The translations under genes were made by a program, and so were the position numbers. Positions 1 to 9,867 of a stretch of DNA of 54,736 nt are shown here, in pieces; position 1 is the first letter of the stretch, and every line of letters begins with the position of its first letter. The stretch comes from Alkalinema sp. RU_4_3 (lineage in GTDB: Bacteria > Cyanobacteriota > Cyanobacteriia > Leptolyngbyales > Leptolyngbyaceae), in the NCBI GenBank assembly GCA_012031975.1, contig JAAUSA010000007.1:1-54736 (forward strand), given 5' to 3'. The notes beneath the pieces were generated by a model. That model did not search any database. It worked only from the letters and a program-made list of their open reading frames with translations, and was not told where the DNA came from.

Positions 1-25
1 AACGGGCTTGAGCTGTTAGCCTCGG

Positions 26-167
26 GTTTTAACCCAAGGCGGGTCAGCAGCACAGCGGGGAGTTCGGTCAACAGAATTAATTCCGTCTGTGGTCGAATGT
101 ATCTGCGGGTCTCATCAGCGATCGCACAGACTGTTTTAACCCAAGGCAGGTCAGCAGCGCAGTGGGG
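26..167. repeat. Imperfect direct repeat pair
   Basis: Two 35-base copies lie at 26-60 and 133-167, 107 bases apart. Both begin GTTTTAACCCAAGGC and end in a CAGCRCAGYGGGG-like tail; I count three mismatches. No reading frame runs through them. They could be the remains of a short interspersed repeat or of a duplication downstream of a gene to the left. Nothing else is recognisable in 1-198. Confidence 0.6.
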
Positions 168-198
168 CCTGAAATTGGAATCCCCAGAGAACTTGTTT

Positions 199-1176
199 CT
201 AGATCGCTAGATCGACAATCACAGGATAATGGTCAGAGCCAATATCCTTGCCGATGCGGGAGGTTTTGACAGCGATCGCCCGACTAACCAAACAATGATC
301 GATCGGAATTCGCAGCAGGGGAATATCCACGGGCCAGGAAGGCTGGATCCCAACCCCCTGGCGATTGCTGCGCATCTGGGTGGTTTTGAGAAAGCTGCGG
401 AAGTTGGGGGACCAGAGGGACATGTTGAGATCGCCCATCACGATCGCCGCGTTCTTCTGCTTGTTAACAAAGTCGGCCATTTCCACCATATGGGCATTGC
501 GCTGGCTGAAGTAGTCGGGTTTGAGCGGTGGCAGAGGATGGGTGGCGATTAGGGTTAGGGGTTTGCCATCGACGGTGATGTTGGCGGTGATGCTGGCAGG
601 GGCGTAGCGCTCTTCGGCCCAATATTGTCCCAGGGCATTGCTCAAAGGAAACTTGCTGTAGAGGGCGATGCCAAAGTTGTCGGAGTCGGGGATTTCGAGA
701 AAGTAGGGGAGCCGTTGGCGCACAGGGCCTAGTTGCTTTTGCCAGGTGTCGTTGATTTCCATCAGGACCAGGACGCTAGGGTCTTCTTCTGCGACATAGT
801 TGAGGAAGTCGCCGTAGCGCTCGTTGCTGGTGAGGACATTGGAAAGCATCACGCGCAGGGGTGTGGTGGCGGCGGGGCTGGGGGCCGGGAGATACCAGGG
901 GAGAATCTCGATCGCATTCAATCCCACACAAAACAAACAGACCAAAACCTCGATCCGCCGACGGCTGAAGGCATAGAGAATCAGGGTGAAGAGCGCCCCT
1001 AAAAGGTATTGCAAACGGTAGTGGGTAGTCAGTTCAAGGATTTGGTGAAAACCACCTAGATAGGCACAGACTGTGCAAATAGAGATGATCACGAAGATCG
1101 GACGGGCGATGCCGAGGCAGATATTTTTGCCGTCGATCGCCTTGAGTTCTCTGAGGAGTCTGGCTTTGAGGGTCAT
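199..1176 (-). CDS. Membrane-anchored endonuclease/exonuclease/phosphatase-family protein
   Basis: This 325-residue protein has three N-terminal hydrophobic segments (about residues 24-43, 54-70 and 75-95), then an EEP (DNase I-like) domain. Family signatures appear in order: LSNVL (Asn), LVLMEI (metal Glu), a THPLPP histidine, GDLNMS, and the C-terminal IDHCL and GSDHYPV motifs holding the Asp-His catalytic pairs. Known relatives are Mg-dependent phosphodiesterases, often described as YafD/EEP membrane proteins; the substrate cannot be read from sequence. The frame stays open to a TTG at 1314, but the ATG at 1176 leaves a normal divergent promoter region before the + strand gene at 1314. Function is confident at family level only. 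Confidence 0.85.
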   Translation of the reverse strand: MTLKARLLRELKAIDGKNICLGIARPIFVIISICTVCAYLGGFHQILELTTHYRLQYLLGALFTLILYAFSRRRIEVLVCLFCVGLNAIEILPWYLPAPSPAATTPLRVMLSNVLTSNERYGDFLNYVAEEDPSVLVLMEINDTWQKQLGPVRQRLPYFLEIPDSDNFGIALYSKFPLSNALGQYWAEERYAPASITANITVDGKPLTLIATHPLPPLKPDYFSQRNAHMVEMADFVNKQKNAAIVMGDLNMSLWSPNFRSFLKTTQMRSNRQGVGIQPSWPVDIPLLRIPIDHCLVSRAIAVKTSRIGKDIGSDHYPVIVDLAI

Positions 1177-1313
1177 GGTGGTGGGAAAAGGCTGGATGAT
1201 GCTTATTTCCAGCTTACCCCTGGGGGTGATTCTCCTAACATGACTCGGATTTTGGGCTAATCCCTGGGAAAGGAATACTAGATGTTCCACTGAGTTCGAG
1301 GGAGTTTCCTGCA

Positions 1314-1784
1314 ATGATTCAAGCTAATCGTACAACATTGTTTTTTGGGACCACAGGGACAGCAGTACGGGAGTTACAAACGCTACTGCGAAACTATGCC
1401 AACAAAATTGGATCGCGATCGATCAACCCCGGAACCATTGATGGTCTGTTTGGCCTTAAAACAGAGGCAGCGGTCCAAGCCTTTCAGCGGCAGGTGTTTT
1501 TGCCCAATACGGGTGTCGTCGATGAAATAACTTGGCGATCGCTAATCGTCCGTGGTCCGGTGGATTTGCCAGAATTACGACCAGGGATGTTTGGGGATGC
1601 GGTGATTTTCTTGCAGGTGCGATTGACGCTGCTGGAATTGTTCCATGCGCCGATCGACAGTGAATATGGAGAGACGACGCGATCGGCGGTGGTGGCCTTT
1701 CAGCAGTCAGTGGGGCTGTCGGCAACCGGGGTGGTGGACCAGCAAACCTGGGGGGCTTTGAGCGCTAGGGCGATCGATGGTTAA
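1314..1784 (+). CDS. Protein with two peptidoglycan-binding domains
   Basis: This 156-residue protein consists almost entirely of two PG_binding_1-type modules, about residues 14-78 and 88-152. Each has the typical G-x-AV-x-LQ start and a D-G-x-FG / E-YGETT-x-AV-x-AFQ core ending in G-V-V-D-x-x-TW. No signal peptide or catalytic domain is visible. Such small proteins bind cell-wall glycan-peptide and often act with a hydrolase encoded elsewhere. The gene is divergent from the EEP gene and starts at an ATG. Confidence 0.85.
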   Translation: MIQANRTTLFFGTTGTAVRELQTLLRNYANKIGSRSINPGTIDGLFGLKTEAAVQAFQRQVFLPNTGVVDEITWRSLIVRGPVDLPELRPGMFGDAVIFLQVRLTLLELFHAPIDSEYGETTRSAVVAFQQSVGLSATGVVDQQTWGALSARAIDG

Positions 1785-1959
1785 GCTTAGGATAAGCCTG
1801 CCAAATTGTCGTTTAAAGAACATGCTGCTAGCCCTAGTAAGGTGATACGTTTTTTGGTAGAGAAAGAAATCTCCGATCGCAGGCTGCTCGTCATCGTCTG
1901 TGGGATTCGTTCTGGCGTTTCAAAACTGTGCTTTTGCAAACCAATCAAGGACTCTATCT

Positions 1960-4900
1960 ATGGCTACCGTCACACTCAAAGGATTCGCATCGCTGCCCGC
2001 CGACACCTTTGCCCCTGGGCCACAGTCCGGCAAGTTAATCTCTGCCAATGGCCGCGTTGGACCCTTCCCAGGTCAACCTGTGCAGGGGTTTAGTGCAGTG
2101 CAGTTTGCGGGGGGTGAGAACTTTTGGTTTATGCCGGACAATGGCTACGGAGCCAAGGAGAACAGTGCGGACTTTTTGCTGCGGATCTATCAAGTGAATC
2201 CTAGTTTTGCGGGGTTTGAACCCAACGGGACAGGGCAAGTTGCAGTGGATGTGCAGAATTTCATCCAGTTTTCCGACCCCGATCGCAAAGCCGGATTTAA
2301 GATCGTTAATGAAACAACGAGCGATCGCCTCTTAACAGGTGCTGATTTCGATATCGAATCCTTCAATATTGCCAGTGATGGCACCCTCTGGGTAGGAGAT
2401 GAGTTTGGGCCTTTCTTGCTGCATTTTGATGCCAAGGGACGACTGCTAGAAGCGCCGATCGCCACTCCCAATCCTGTCAAGCTGAATACTTTGAATGGCC
2501 AAGCGCCTTTGGTGATCGGGCATCGGGGTGCAAGTGGAGAATTGCCGGAGCACACGTTAGAGGCCTATGCCTTGGCGATCGAGCGCGGCGCGGACTTCAT
2601 CGAACCAGACATCGTTTCGACCAAGGATGGTGTGCTGATCGCCCGTCACGAACCGAATTTGATTAACACGACGGATGTGGCTAGTCGCCCAGAGTTTGCC
2701 AGTCGGAAACGGAAGGCGATCGTTGATGGTGTCGAAGAAGAGGGTTTCTTTGCCTCGGACTTCACCTTGGCGGAGATCAAGACCTTGCGGGCGATCATGC
2801 CCCAGGGGTTTCGGACGCAGGCGTTCAATGGCGTCTTCCAGATTCCGACCTTGGAAGAGGTGATTAATCTAGTCAAACAAACGGAAAAAGACACAGGTAA
2901 GAAAATCGGCATCTACCCCGAAACGAAGCACCCGACCTACCATGACAACCTCGGCCTGTCCTTGGAAGAGCCGCTGCTAGCAACACTGAATAAAACGGGG
3001 TTCACCGATCCGAGCCGAGTGTTCATCCAATCCTTTGAAGTCTCGAACCTGAAGGAACTCAACACCAAAACCAACTTGCCCTTGGTGCAATTGCTCGATG
3101 CCTACGATGTGGACTATGCCACGGGGAAACTGCTGTACGAAGACGTAAACGCCAGACCCTACGACTTCACGGTCAAGGGCGATACGCGCACCTATGCTGA
3201 TTTGCAAACCACCCAGGGATTGGCAGAAATTGCCACCTACGCCGATGGGATTGGCCCTTGGAAGCGGATGATCGTCTCGGTCAAAAACGTCGATGCGAAC
3301 AACGATGGTAAGGCGGATGATTTGAACAATGATGGCGTGATTAACGATGCCGATCGCGTCACCCTTGCCCCCACCTCCTTGGTGACAGATGCTCATGCCG
3401 TTGGTTTGCAGGTGCATCCTTATACCTTCCGCAACGAACCCCGCTACCTGGCTTCCAACTACGGCGGCAACCCGGCAAAGGAGTTTGAGCAGTTCATCAA
3501 CTTGGGTGTGGATGCTTACTTTACCGATTTCCCTGGTACCGGGGATTTGGTGCGGGATCAGTTAACGAGTACTGTGGTGCGATCGCCCCAGAATCCTGAC
3601 GTTTTACGCACAACCACCTTTAATACCCTCGATGCCAAAGCGCCGATCGTGATTGGTCACCGAGGCGCTTCGGGTTCACGGCCTGAGCATACCTTAGCTT
3701 CCTATAAAAAGGCGATCGCCGATGGTGCGGACTTCATTGAGCCGGATTTGGTGGTGACCAAGGATGGCGTGCTGATTGCGCGACACGAACCTCTATTGGC
3801 CGTTGTGGTACTGAACGCCGATGGCACGATTAAGCTCGATGCGAGTGGCAAACCGACGATCAACACCACCGATAGCAGCACCGATGTTTACCAACGTCCT
3901 GAGTTTGCTAGCCGATTGAAAATCAAGACGCTGGATGGCGTGAAGGTGGCGGGCTGGTTTGCCGAGGACTTCACCTTGGCAGAAGTGAAGCAGCTCAATG
4001 CGATCGAGCGCCTCCCAGCTATTCGCGGCACGGCCTTCGACAAAGATGGCTTGAAAGTTCCGACCTTGACGGAGGTGATTGAGCTGGTGCAGCAGGTTGA
4101 GAAGGATACGGGCCGCAAAATTGGCATCTATCCCGAAACGAAGCATCCGACTTACTTTGCCCAGCAGGGGTTTAACACCAGTCAGTTGCTGGTGGATACC
4201 TTGGTGGCGAGTAAGTTCACCGATCCGAGTCGGATTTATATTCAATCCTTTGAGGTCGGTAACCTGAAGAACTTGAATGATGCGATCATGCCGAAGGCTG
4301 GGATCGATATTCCACTGATTCAACTGTTTGGCGGCACGGGCCAGCCCTACGACTTCGTTGTAAGCGGCGACAAACGCACCTATACCGACCTGAGCACCCC
4401 CACGGGCCTAGCGGAAATTGCCAAATACGCCGCAGGCATCGGTCCTAACAAACAGCGGATCGTTCCCCTCGCCACGATTGATGCCAACAAAGATGGTCAG
4501 CCCGACGACCTGAATGGGGATGGTCAAATTAGCGATGGCGATCGGGTCACAGGTACCCCCACCACGCTGATTCAGGATGCCCATGCAGCGGGTCTGAAGG
4601 TGCATCTCTATACCATTCGCAGCGACAGCTTCTTCCTGCCTTCGAGCTACAACGGCAATCCGGTGAATGAATACAAGCAATTCATTGATCTCGGGGTCGA
4701 TGGCTTCTTTACCGATTTCCCTGGCACAGGCTTCACCGCCCGCAGCACCTATATCCAAACGCCAGCAGTGGCAAACATCGGCGGGTCTGGTGGCTACGAA
4801 GGCATGGCGATTAGCCCGGATAAAACCAAGCTGTACCCGCTGCTTGAAAAGACCGTTGCTGGCGATCCAGCGGCTTCCCTGCGGATTTATGAAGTGGATG

Positions 4901-5862
4901 CCCTCACGGGTAAATTCCAGGGTATCAAGGGCTTCTACAAAATGGACAACGCCGCCAACGCGATCGGCGATATGACCGTTATCAACGCCAATGAATATCT
5001 GGTGATTGAGCGGGATGGGGGCCAAGGTGCCGATGCGAAGTTTAAGAAGATCTTCAAAATCGACCTGTCCCAGAAGGATGCGAGTGGCTTTTTTGCGAAG
5101 GTAGAGATTGCCGATCTGCTGAATATTCACGATGGTAGCGATCTAAACAGAGATGGCAGTACGGTCTATAAAATGCCCTTTGTAACGATCGAAGATGTCT
5201 TAGTCATCGACGATCGCACAATTCTGGTGGCCAATGACAATAACTACCCGTTTTCCCTGGGACGACCTCCGGCCATAGATAACAATGAGATGGTGATTCT
5301 TTCCCTAGACACGACCCTACGACTCGATCCGAGGGTGGGGCTGGCGGGATTGAAACAACCTGCTAGGACATCCGGTGTTTTCGGCTCCAGTGCGAGTGAA
5401 CTCCTGGAAACCCAGAATGCTCAGTTGTTTGGCAACGGTGGGCAAGATACCTTTCTGTCTGGCAACGGTGATACTGCTGTCTATGGCGGTGCGGCGGATG
5501 ATGTGTTTTTCCTAGGGAATGGCAATAATCTGATCTACGGCAACGGCGGCAACGATCGCTTCACCACAGGCTCTGGCAATGACATCATCTACGGTGGTTC
5601 GGGTAACGATCTGTTTTACTCCGGCAGTGGTGATGACCAGCTGTATCTAAATGGCGGCAGCGATCGCGTGGTCTTGTCCGCAGGTAAAGGGTCAGCGACG
5701 GTCTACGGGTTTGACAGTGATGACACCATTAACTTAGCACCGGGTCTGGCTCGGGGGCAGGTGTCGATCGCCCGAAGCGGCCAAGATACCGTTCTGACCG
5801 TCGGGGATGATCTACTGGCCACCCTAAAATGGCATCAAGGGGGCAATGTTCTGATTGCCTAG
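1960..5862 (+). CDS. RTX protein: two glycerophosphodiesterase domains nested in an esterase-like phytase domain
   Basis: This is a 1300-residue protein. Residues 1-175 are the first half of an esterase-like phytase domain ([24 protein letters not shown]). Two GDPD domains follow, from about 183 and 561, each opening with VIGHRGASG...PEHTL and then EPD(I/L)V[13 protein letters not shown], which carries the catalytic His and metal-binding Glu/Asp. Each GDPD contains a DxNxDG calcium-loop-like insert (about 444-467 and 839-863). The second half of the phytase-like domain resumes near 938 ([14 protein letters not shown]), and RTX nonapeptides of GGxGND type fill about 1140-1260. Known GDPDs hydrolyse glycerophosphodiesters; RTX tails usually direct type I secretion and bind calcium, so an exported phosphate scavenger is likely. 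ATG 1960 has AAGGA upstream; GTG 1900 is less likely. Confidence 0.9.
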   Translation: MATVTLKGFASLPADTFAPGPQSGKLISANGRVGPFPGQPVQGFSAVQFAGGENFWFMPDNGYGAKENSADFLLRIYQVNPSFAGFEPNGTGQVAVDVQNFIQFSDPDRKAGFKIVNETTSDRLLTGADFDIESFNIASDGTLWVGDEFGPFLLHFDAKGRLLEAPIATPNPVKLNTLNGQAPLVIGHRGASGELPEHTLEAYALAIERGADFIEPDIVSTKDGVLIARHEPNLINTTDVASRPEFASRKRKAIVDGVEEEGFFASDFTLAEIKTLRAIMPQGFRTQAFNGVFQIPTLEEVINLVKQTEKDTGKKIGIYPETKHPTYHDNLGLSLEEPLLATLNKTGFTDPSRVFIQSFEVSNLKELNTKTNLPLVQLLDAYDVDYATGKLLYEDVNARPYDFTVKGDTRTYADLQTTQGLAEIATYADGIGPWKRMIVSVKNVDANNDGKADDLNNDGVINDADRVTLAPTSLVTDAHAVGLQVHPYTFRNEPRYLASNYGGNPAKEFEQFINLGVDAYFTDFPGTGDLVRDQLTSTVVRSPQNPDVLRTTTFNTLDAKAPIVIGHRGASGSRPEHTLASYKKAIADGADFIEPDLVVTKDGVLIARHEPLLAVVVLNADGTIKLDASGKPTINTTDSSTDVYQRPEFASRLKIKTLDGVKVAGWFAEDFTLAEVKQLNAIERLPAIRGTAFDKDGLKVPTLTEVIELVQQVEKDTGRKIGIYPETKHPTYFAQQGFNTSQLLVDTLVASKFTDPSRIYIQSFEVGNLKNLNDAIMPKAGIDIPLIQLFGGTGQPYDFVVSGDKRTYTDLSTPTGLAEIAKYAAGIGPNKQRIVPLATIDANKDGQPDDLNGDGQISDGDRVTGTPTTLIQDAHAAGLKVHLYTIRSDSFFLPSSYNGNPVNEYKQFIDLGVDGFFTDFPGTGFTARSTYIQTPAVANIGGSGGYEGMAISPDKTKLYPLLEKTVAGDPAASLRIYEVDALTGKFQGIKGFYKMDNAANAIGDMTVINANEYLVIERDGGQGADAKFKKIFKIDLSQKDASGFFAKVEIADLLNIHDGSDLNRDGSTVYKMPFVTIEDVLVIDDRTILVANDNNYPFSLGRPPAIDNNEMVILSLDTTLRLDPRVGLAGLKQPARTSGVFGSSASELLETQNAQLFGNGGQDTFLSGNGDTAVYGGAADDVFFLGNGNNLIYGNGGNDRFTTGSGNDIIYGGSGNDLFYSGSGDDQLYLNGGSDRVVLSAGKGSATVYGFDSDDTINLAPGLARGQVSIARSGQDTVLTVGDDLLATLKWHQGGNVLIA

Positions 5863-5926
5863 GGCTTGATACTAGAGATTTAAAGACGTATAACAACGTC
5901 TCAGCTTGGAAGGACACATTCCATGG

Positions 5927-5957
5927 GCCTGTTCCGTAATGCGGAACAGGCTTTCTC
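5927..5957 (+). terminator. Intrinsic terminator after the RTX phosphodiesterase gene
   Basis: A perfect 10-bp stem, GCCTGTTCCG (5927-5936) with CGGAACAGGC (5942-5951), encloses a TAATG loop and is followed by a T-rich TTTCTCCT. It lies 65 bases after the stop codon. Confidence 0.75.
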
Positions 5958-6211
5958 CTATGGACAATTACCCTGATCGAGTCAGGTTGCTTGTTTCCCT
6001 GAGTAAATGCTTTGCTTAATCCAAATTTAATCGACTCGATCTTACCCTTAACCTTTCAGTATGCGTACGGAAAATAATTGTAACAATTTTACGAAGACAT
6101 ACGGAGGCGATCGACTCTTTTGTCAGACCAAAATAGATTTATTCTGGCGAGTGGATTTCTTGTATGAGCGATCCCTCTTCCCCTGTCAATTGCTCAAAGG
6201 TTCAGTCATCC

Positions 6212-7096
6212 ATGTCAGTTTTGTTAAATAAACCTGTTATTCGTTCCCTTGTGAAGACTTGTACGCTAGGCCTCATCGGTGGTTTGGGCGTCCTCGTTCC
6301 TAGTTTTGTCGTGGCCCCGTCGGCCCAGGCTGAATCCGCTATTGGCGTGCTTGGGGCTGACGATCGCGTTACGCTTCCCTATAATTGGCTCGTGCAGTAC
6401 AAGCGTCAGCCCGTGGGTCAGCTGGAAATCCAGAAGGCCGATGGCTATTTCTACACCTGTACCTTCACGGTGATCGGTGAAAATCTCGGCCTCACCAATG
6501 CCCACTGTGTCCTCGATGAGCAGGGCCGCAAGCCGATTAAGGCCAAGGGCTATGCCCTGCGTTACAACAAAGGTCGCTTTACCGCAGCCAGTGTGACCAA
6601 GGTTTGGGCAGGTCTAGATTATGAGCCTCGCACCATTGGCGATCTGCCGAGGGATTGGGCGATCGTCAAGTTCAACAAAAAAATTGCCCGTAAGACTGGT
6701 AGGTTTGGCAATGCGCCCTGGTCTACGGATGTCGAGCAAGCGGGTCAAAGCGTGGTGGGTAAGACCGTTGATCATATCGGTTATTCGGGGGATTGGCCCA
6801 CAGCCAAGGCCATTAAACCAGGTGAAACACGCGGTAGAATTCCCGGTGCCCACCTTGGCTGTAAGATTACAGGCGTTGAGCAAGGTCTGCTGGTCCATAC
6901 CTGCGATGGGACACCGGGGGCCTCGGGCACGGGTATCCATGATCCTCAGGGTCGTCTCCATGGCCTAGACTCTGCCACCTTGTTCCGAGGTAAGGAAATG
7001 ATTAACGTTGCGGTGCCCCTGGAGCGCTTTATGCCCGCCGTTGAAGCATTGCGCAAGAAGAATACTGGTCGTCGCATTCGCGTTCCCCGCGTTTAG
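6212..7096 (+). CDS. Secreted trypsin-like serine protease
   Basis: This chymotrypsin-fold protease has an N-terminal signal peptide (hydrophobic LGLIGGLGVLVPSFVV, then APSAQA^ES). The triad is visible: His in LTNAHC, Asp in RDWAIVKF and Ser in GTPGASGTG. The cysteines in TCTF and LGCKI/HTCDG could form disulfides. Relatives are V8/trypsin-like periplasmic or extracellular proteases; the substrate is unknown. The frame has an ATG at 6164, but ATG 6212 gives a signal peptide with a normal short n-region, so I prefer it. The next gene starts 12 bases downstream on the same strand and also encodes an exported protein, so the pair is probably co-transcribed. Confidence 0.85.
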   Translation: MSVLLNKPVIRSLVKTCTLGLIGGLGVLVPSFVVAPSAQAESAIGVLGADDRVTLPYNWLVQYKRQPVGQLEIQKADGYFYTCTFTVIGENLGLTNAHCVLDEQGRKPIKAKGYALRYNKGRFTAASVTKVWAGLDYEPRTIGDLPRDWAIVKFNKKIARKTGRFGNAPWSTDVEQAGQSVVGKTVDHIGYSGDWPTAKAIKPGETRGRIPGAHLGCKITGVEQGLLVHTCDGTPGASGTGIHDPQGRLHGLDSATLFRGKEMINVAVPLERFMPAVEALRKKNTGRRIRVPRV

Positions 7097-7108
7097 GAGT
7101 TTTGACAG

Positions 7109-7483
7109 ATGAATCGTAAATTTATTGCATTTAGTTTGTTGGGTTTGGCATTCACGGGCGTTTCGGCGGGGTTGGCGGTGGCTAATTCCGATCGGACCAA
7201 TCAACCGATTTGCCATGTGCAGCAGTCGGATAATCAGCAGCGTGATCTGACGAAGTTCTGTGGTCAGTCCGAGGCAAAGCCAGCGGGTCTTCTTGATCCC
7301 AATGCACCCGTGGATTTCAATCTACCTCGGAGCGCCACGCCTTCGGAATTGTGGAATAGCGTGCCGGATGCTGAGGAACCGATCGAAATGGGTGAAACCT
7401 ACACCCCAGCGGCCCCGAGTAATCCTGCGCCCCAGCCCCAGTCAACCTCTGAAGCACCTTCGGGTGGGTCGATCGACAACTAG
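7109..7483 (+). CDS. Small secreted protein with Pro-rich tail, partner of the protease
   Basis: This 124-residue protein begins with a clear signal peptide (MNRKFIAFSLLGLAFTGVSAGLA^VA). It has two cysteines (ICHV, KFCG) and a low-complexity Pro/Ser/Thr-rich C-terminus. I recognise no family. It follows the protease by 12 bases with an AGGAG ribosome-binding site, which suggests an operon; a role as protease substrate, inhibitor or cofactor would be guesswork. The tail resembles a linker and may be disordered. Confidence 0.7.
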   Translation: MNRKFIAFSLLGLAFTGVSAGLAVANSDRTNQPICHVQQSDNQQRDLTKFCGQSEAKPAGLLDPNAPVDFNLPRSATPSELWNSVPDAEEPIEMGETYTPAAPSNPAPQPQSTSEAPSGGSIDN

Positions 7484-7588
7484 GTTCAAGCGTCGGCACA
7501 AATTGTTTGGGTGTGGGAGGTTCGCCTTCTGCACCATTTTTTATGGGGCGATTTGGTAGGATAGGGGGACTGTTCGGGGGGTACGCTG

Positions 7589-8762
7589 ATGACTCAAGTT
7601 GTAATTGTGGGTGCGGGTCCGACGGGGCTGACCTTGGCGTTGCTGCTGGTGCGGACGGGCATGACGGTCAAGGTGATCGAGGTGTCACGGAGCTTTCGGC
7701 GGATTTTTCGGGGGGAGGCGCTGATGCCGAGTGGGCTGGAGGCGATCGCCCAGATGGGCCTCAGTGATGTGATCGAACGGATTCCCCATCGCAGCCTGGA
7801 TGCCTGGGAAGTCTATATTGAAATCGATCGATTTTCGGGTGGATGAGCCGATGGAACCCGGTGGTCAACCCTGTACGTTGATTTCGCAGCCAGCTTTTTT
7901 GGAAGCGGTGTTGGAGAAGGCCCAGGTATTTGAGGGGTTTGAACTCCTACAGGGAAGTGGGGTGCAGGACTTGTGCTGGGAAGATGGAAGGGTGTCGGGG
8001 GTGAAGCTGGGGGATGGAAGGACGATCGCGGCGGATCTCGTAATTGGGGCGGATGGGCGCAATTCGATCGTCCGGCAAAAGGCGAATTTAGAACTGACTA
8101 AAGACCAGCAAAGTTTCGATATTGTTTGGCTGAAGATGCCGACGAGTCCTGAGTTTCGGGAGAATGTGTTTTATTCGATTGTGCGCGATCGGGCCGCCTT
8201 TGGGGTATTTCAAAGTTCAGAAGGGAACCTCCAAGTCGGTTGGTCATTACAAGAGGACGATCCGATCGATTGGCAAACCATCGATTGGGCGGAGAAGTTG
8301 GCGTCGGTGTCGCCGGAATTTTTGGCGGGGCATTTTCGATCGCTCCATGGGAAGATTGACAAACCTTTGCTGCTGTCGATCGTCGTGGGACGCTGTGCGA
8401 AGTGGTTTGGGCCAGGGGTATTGCTGCTGGGGGATGCGGCCCATCCGATGTCGCCGATTCGGGCGCAGGGGATTAATATGGCGCTGCGGGATGGGATTGT
8501 GGCGGCGAATGATTTGGCGGGCGGGGGGGCGATCGATGCGATGCTGCCGCAAATTCAAGCGGCCCGAGAACCAGAGATTATTGAGATTCAGCGCCTTCAA
8601 AAAGCAGAGGTAGCCCAGGCAACGCTGATGCACAATCTGTCTGTGTTGCGTCACATGGTGAGTGTGATGGCCCCGGTGATTGGCGGAAGGGTGAGAAAAT
8701 CGTGGCTCGATCGACAATTAAAATTACGGCGAGGCATTCATGGTGGCAAAGCCTTCAGCTAG
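7589..8762 (+). CDS. FAD-dependent monooxygenase (frame broken once)
   Basis: Two overlapping frames together give one PHBH-type flavin monooxygenase of about 390 residues. The first frame has the Rossmann motif VIVGAGPTGLTLALLL and ends with ...WEVYIEIDRF; the second continues as FRVDEPMEPGG and holds the second FAD motif LLLGDAAHPMSPIRAQGINMAL. Removing one T from the T4 run at 7832-7835 joins them without a gap, so a one-base insertion is the simplest explanation. Known relatives hydroxylate aromatic or polyketide substrates with NAD(P)H and O2; the substrate here is unknown. I treat the gene as probably intact in the organism. Confidence 0.8.
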
Positions 8763-8856
8763 AAAATCATCCATCCCACCGATCAACTCTCAACTGAATG
8801 CTTCGCCCTCACGCATTGTCACAAAGAAAGGCATTCAAAAACGCCACCCCAAAATT

Positions 8857-9252
8857 TTAAACCGATCGCACCAATTGCAGGACAATCCCCACAAGAGAAC
8901 CCAGCAGCAAAATCATCCCAGAAGAAAAGCCGATTGCAAACCCCAACAACCTTTTCTCCGCCGCCTGATAATAACCCCAAGCATACAACCCCCGACCGAT
9001 CACCCAGATGCCACCAATGACAGCTGCCACATCTGGCCGGACAAAGTGGGCAAAGAGCCACAGGGCAGGCAAAAACACAATGAGCTGCTCCAACGTATTC
9101 TGCTGAACACGAATGGCGCGTTCGAACTCCGGAGGCCCAGACATTGCCGGAGGTTTGACGCCATATTTGACTCGGGCTCTACCCACATTGATCGTGACGA
9201 CCACAAACAGAATGAGTGCCAATACGGTGACCAGACTAACCAAAGGGAACAT
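8857..9252 (-). CDS. MAPEG family membrane protein
   Basis: This 131-residue protein has four hydrophobic segments and the MAPEG pattern: an N-terminal helix, RARVKYGVKPPAMSGPPEFERAIRVQQNTLEQL (R-x-Q-x-N-x-x-E core), a middle pair of helices, and GRGLYAWGYY. The family covers membrane glutathione transferases and eicosanoid enzymes; in cyanobacteria the substrate is not known. The start is ATG 9252, with GGAG six bases upstream; the frame runs back to a TTG at 9264. It is convergent with the monooxygenase gene. Confidence 0.85.
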   Translation of the reverse strand: MFPLVSLVTVLALILFVVVTINVGRARVKYGVKPPAMSGPPEFERAIRVQQNTLEQLIVFLPALWLFAHFVRPDVAAVIGGIWVIGRGLYAWGYYQAAEKRLLGFAIGFSSGMILLLGSLVGIVLQLVRSV

Positions 9253-9289
9253 ACCAATCTCCAAACCGCTGAATACTTATGTACTGCTT

Positions 9290-9311
9290 GCGAAGCGATA
9301 AATCGCTTCGC
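9290..9311. repeat. Perfect inverted repeat upstream of the MAPEG gene
   Basis: The arms GCGAAGCGAT (9290-9299) and ATCGCTTCGC (9302-9311) match perfectly around a 2-base spacer, 38 bases upstream of the MAPEG start. The sequence resembles two overlapping HIP1-like half-sites. It could be an operator, a cruciform or a repeat remnant; no poly-T tract follows on either strand, so a terminator is unlikely. Confidence 0.5.
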
Positions 9312-9422
9312 TCGCCGAAAACAGGGTAGCGAGATCGATCGCCCTACCCCCCAGAACGTAACTATTCCTTAATTATGGGCCGCTTTGGCAGTCCTGCGGG
9401 GAAAATCTACATCTAGGTCTGA

Positions 9423-9481
9423 AAATCTACGCCTATTGGCAGAGGCGTAGGGCTTGACAGTGACGCAGAATAAGCTACACT
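9423..9481 (+). promoter_or_regulatory. Promoter for the 9561 gene, with upstream hairpin
   Basis: TTGACA at 9454-9459 and TACACT at 9476-9481 are separated by 16 bases, a good sigma70-type match on the + strand. Just upstream, CTACGCCT and AGGCGTAG form an 8-bp inverted repeat, and GAAAATCTAC occurs twice 20 bases apart, which may mark a regulator site. Confidence 0.5.
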
Positions 9482-9560
9482 CTGCGAAGTTTGTGTCTTA
9501 GATAACTTTTGGAAGGTTCCTCCGGATCGCCTAAAAGTTCCCCCCTGTGTGTTTCCTGCT

Positions 9561-9860
9561 ATGAATTACCCAAAACCGCCGACTCGCGATCGCACCTCCC
9601 TCCTTTCGCCCAAACCTTCGTCGCCGATGGATGCTGCCATCAGCGAGAACGTGTTGCTATACGCCTTGACCGTCGTCGTCCTCTCCGCCCGCGAAAAGGG
9701 TCAAACCCTAGGGGAACTGCAAGCTGAGGTCCTGGCTGACGATATGCTCCTCGACATCACCCAGCGCCGCTTCCTGAGTGAGATTGTCGCCAAGGCCTGG
9801 GAGAGAATGCCTGACTCGGTGCAGAGTCCTAATATTTCAGACCTAGAAGCCGCCGCCTAA
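9561..9860 (+). CDS. Conserved hypothetical protein of about 100 residues
   Basis: A short polar N-terminus is followed by a probably helical core (ENVLLYALTVVVLSAREKGQTLGELQAEVL...DITQRRFLSEIVAKAWERMP). There is no signal peptide or motif I can name. ATG 9561 is preferred over GTG 9549. It ends 7 bases before the sugar-kinase gene on the same strand, so the two are likely co-transcribed from the promoter at 9454. Confidence 0.65.
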   Translation: MNYPKPPTRDRTSLLSPKPSSPMDAAISENVLLYALTVVVLSAREKGQTLGELQAEVLADDMLLDITQRRFLSEIVAKAWERMPDSVQSPNISDLEAAA

Positions 9861-9867
9861 CCGCCAA

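Noticed and set aside
8740-9372. Plus-strand frame of 210 codons over the MAPEG gene
   Set aside because: Basic, low-complexity translation; the minus strand holds a clear MAPEG protein.
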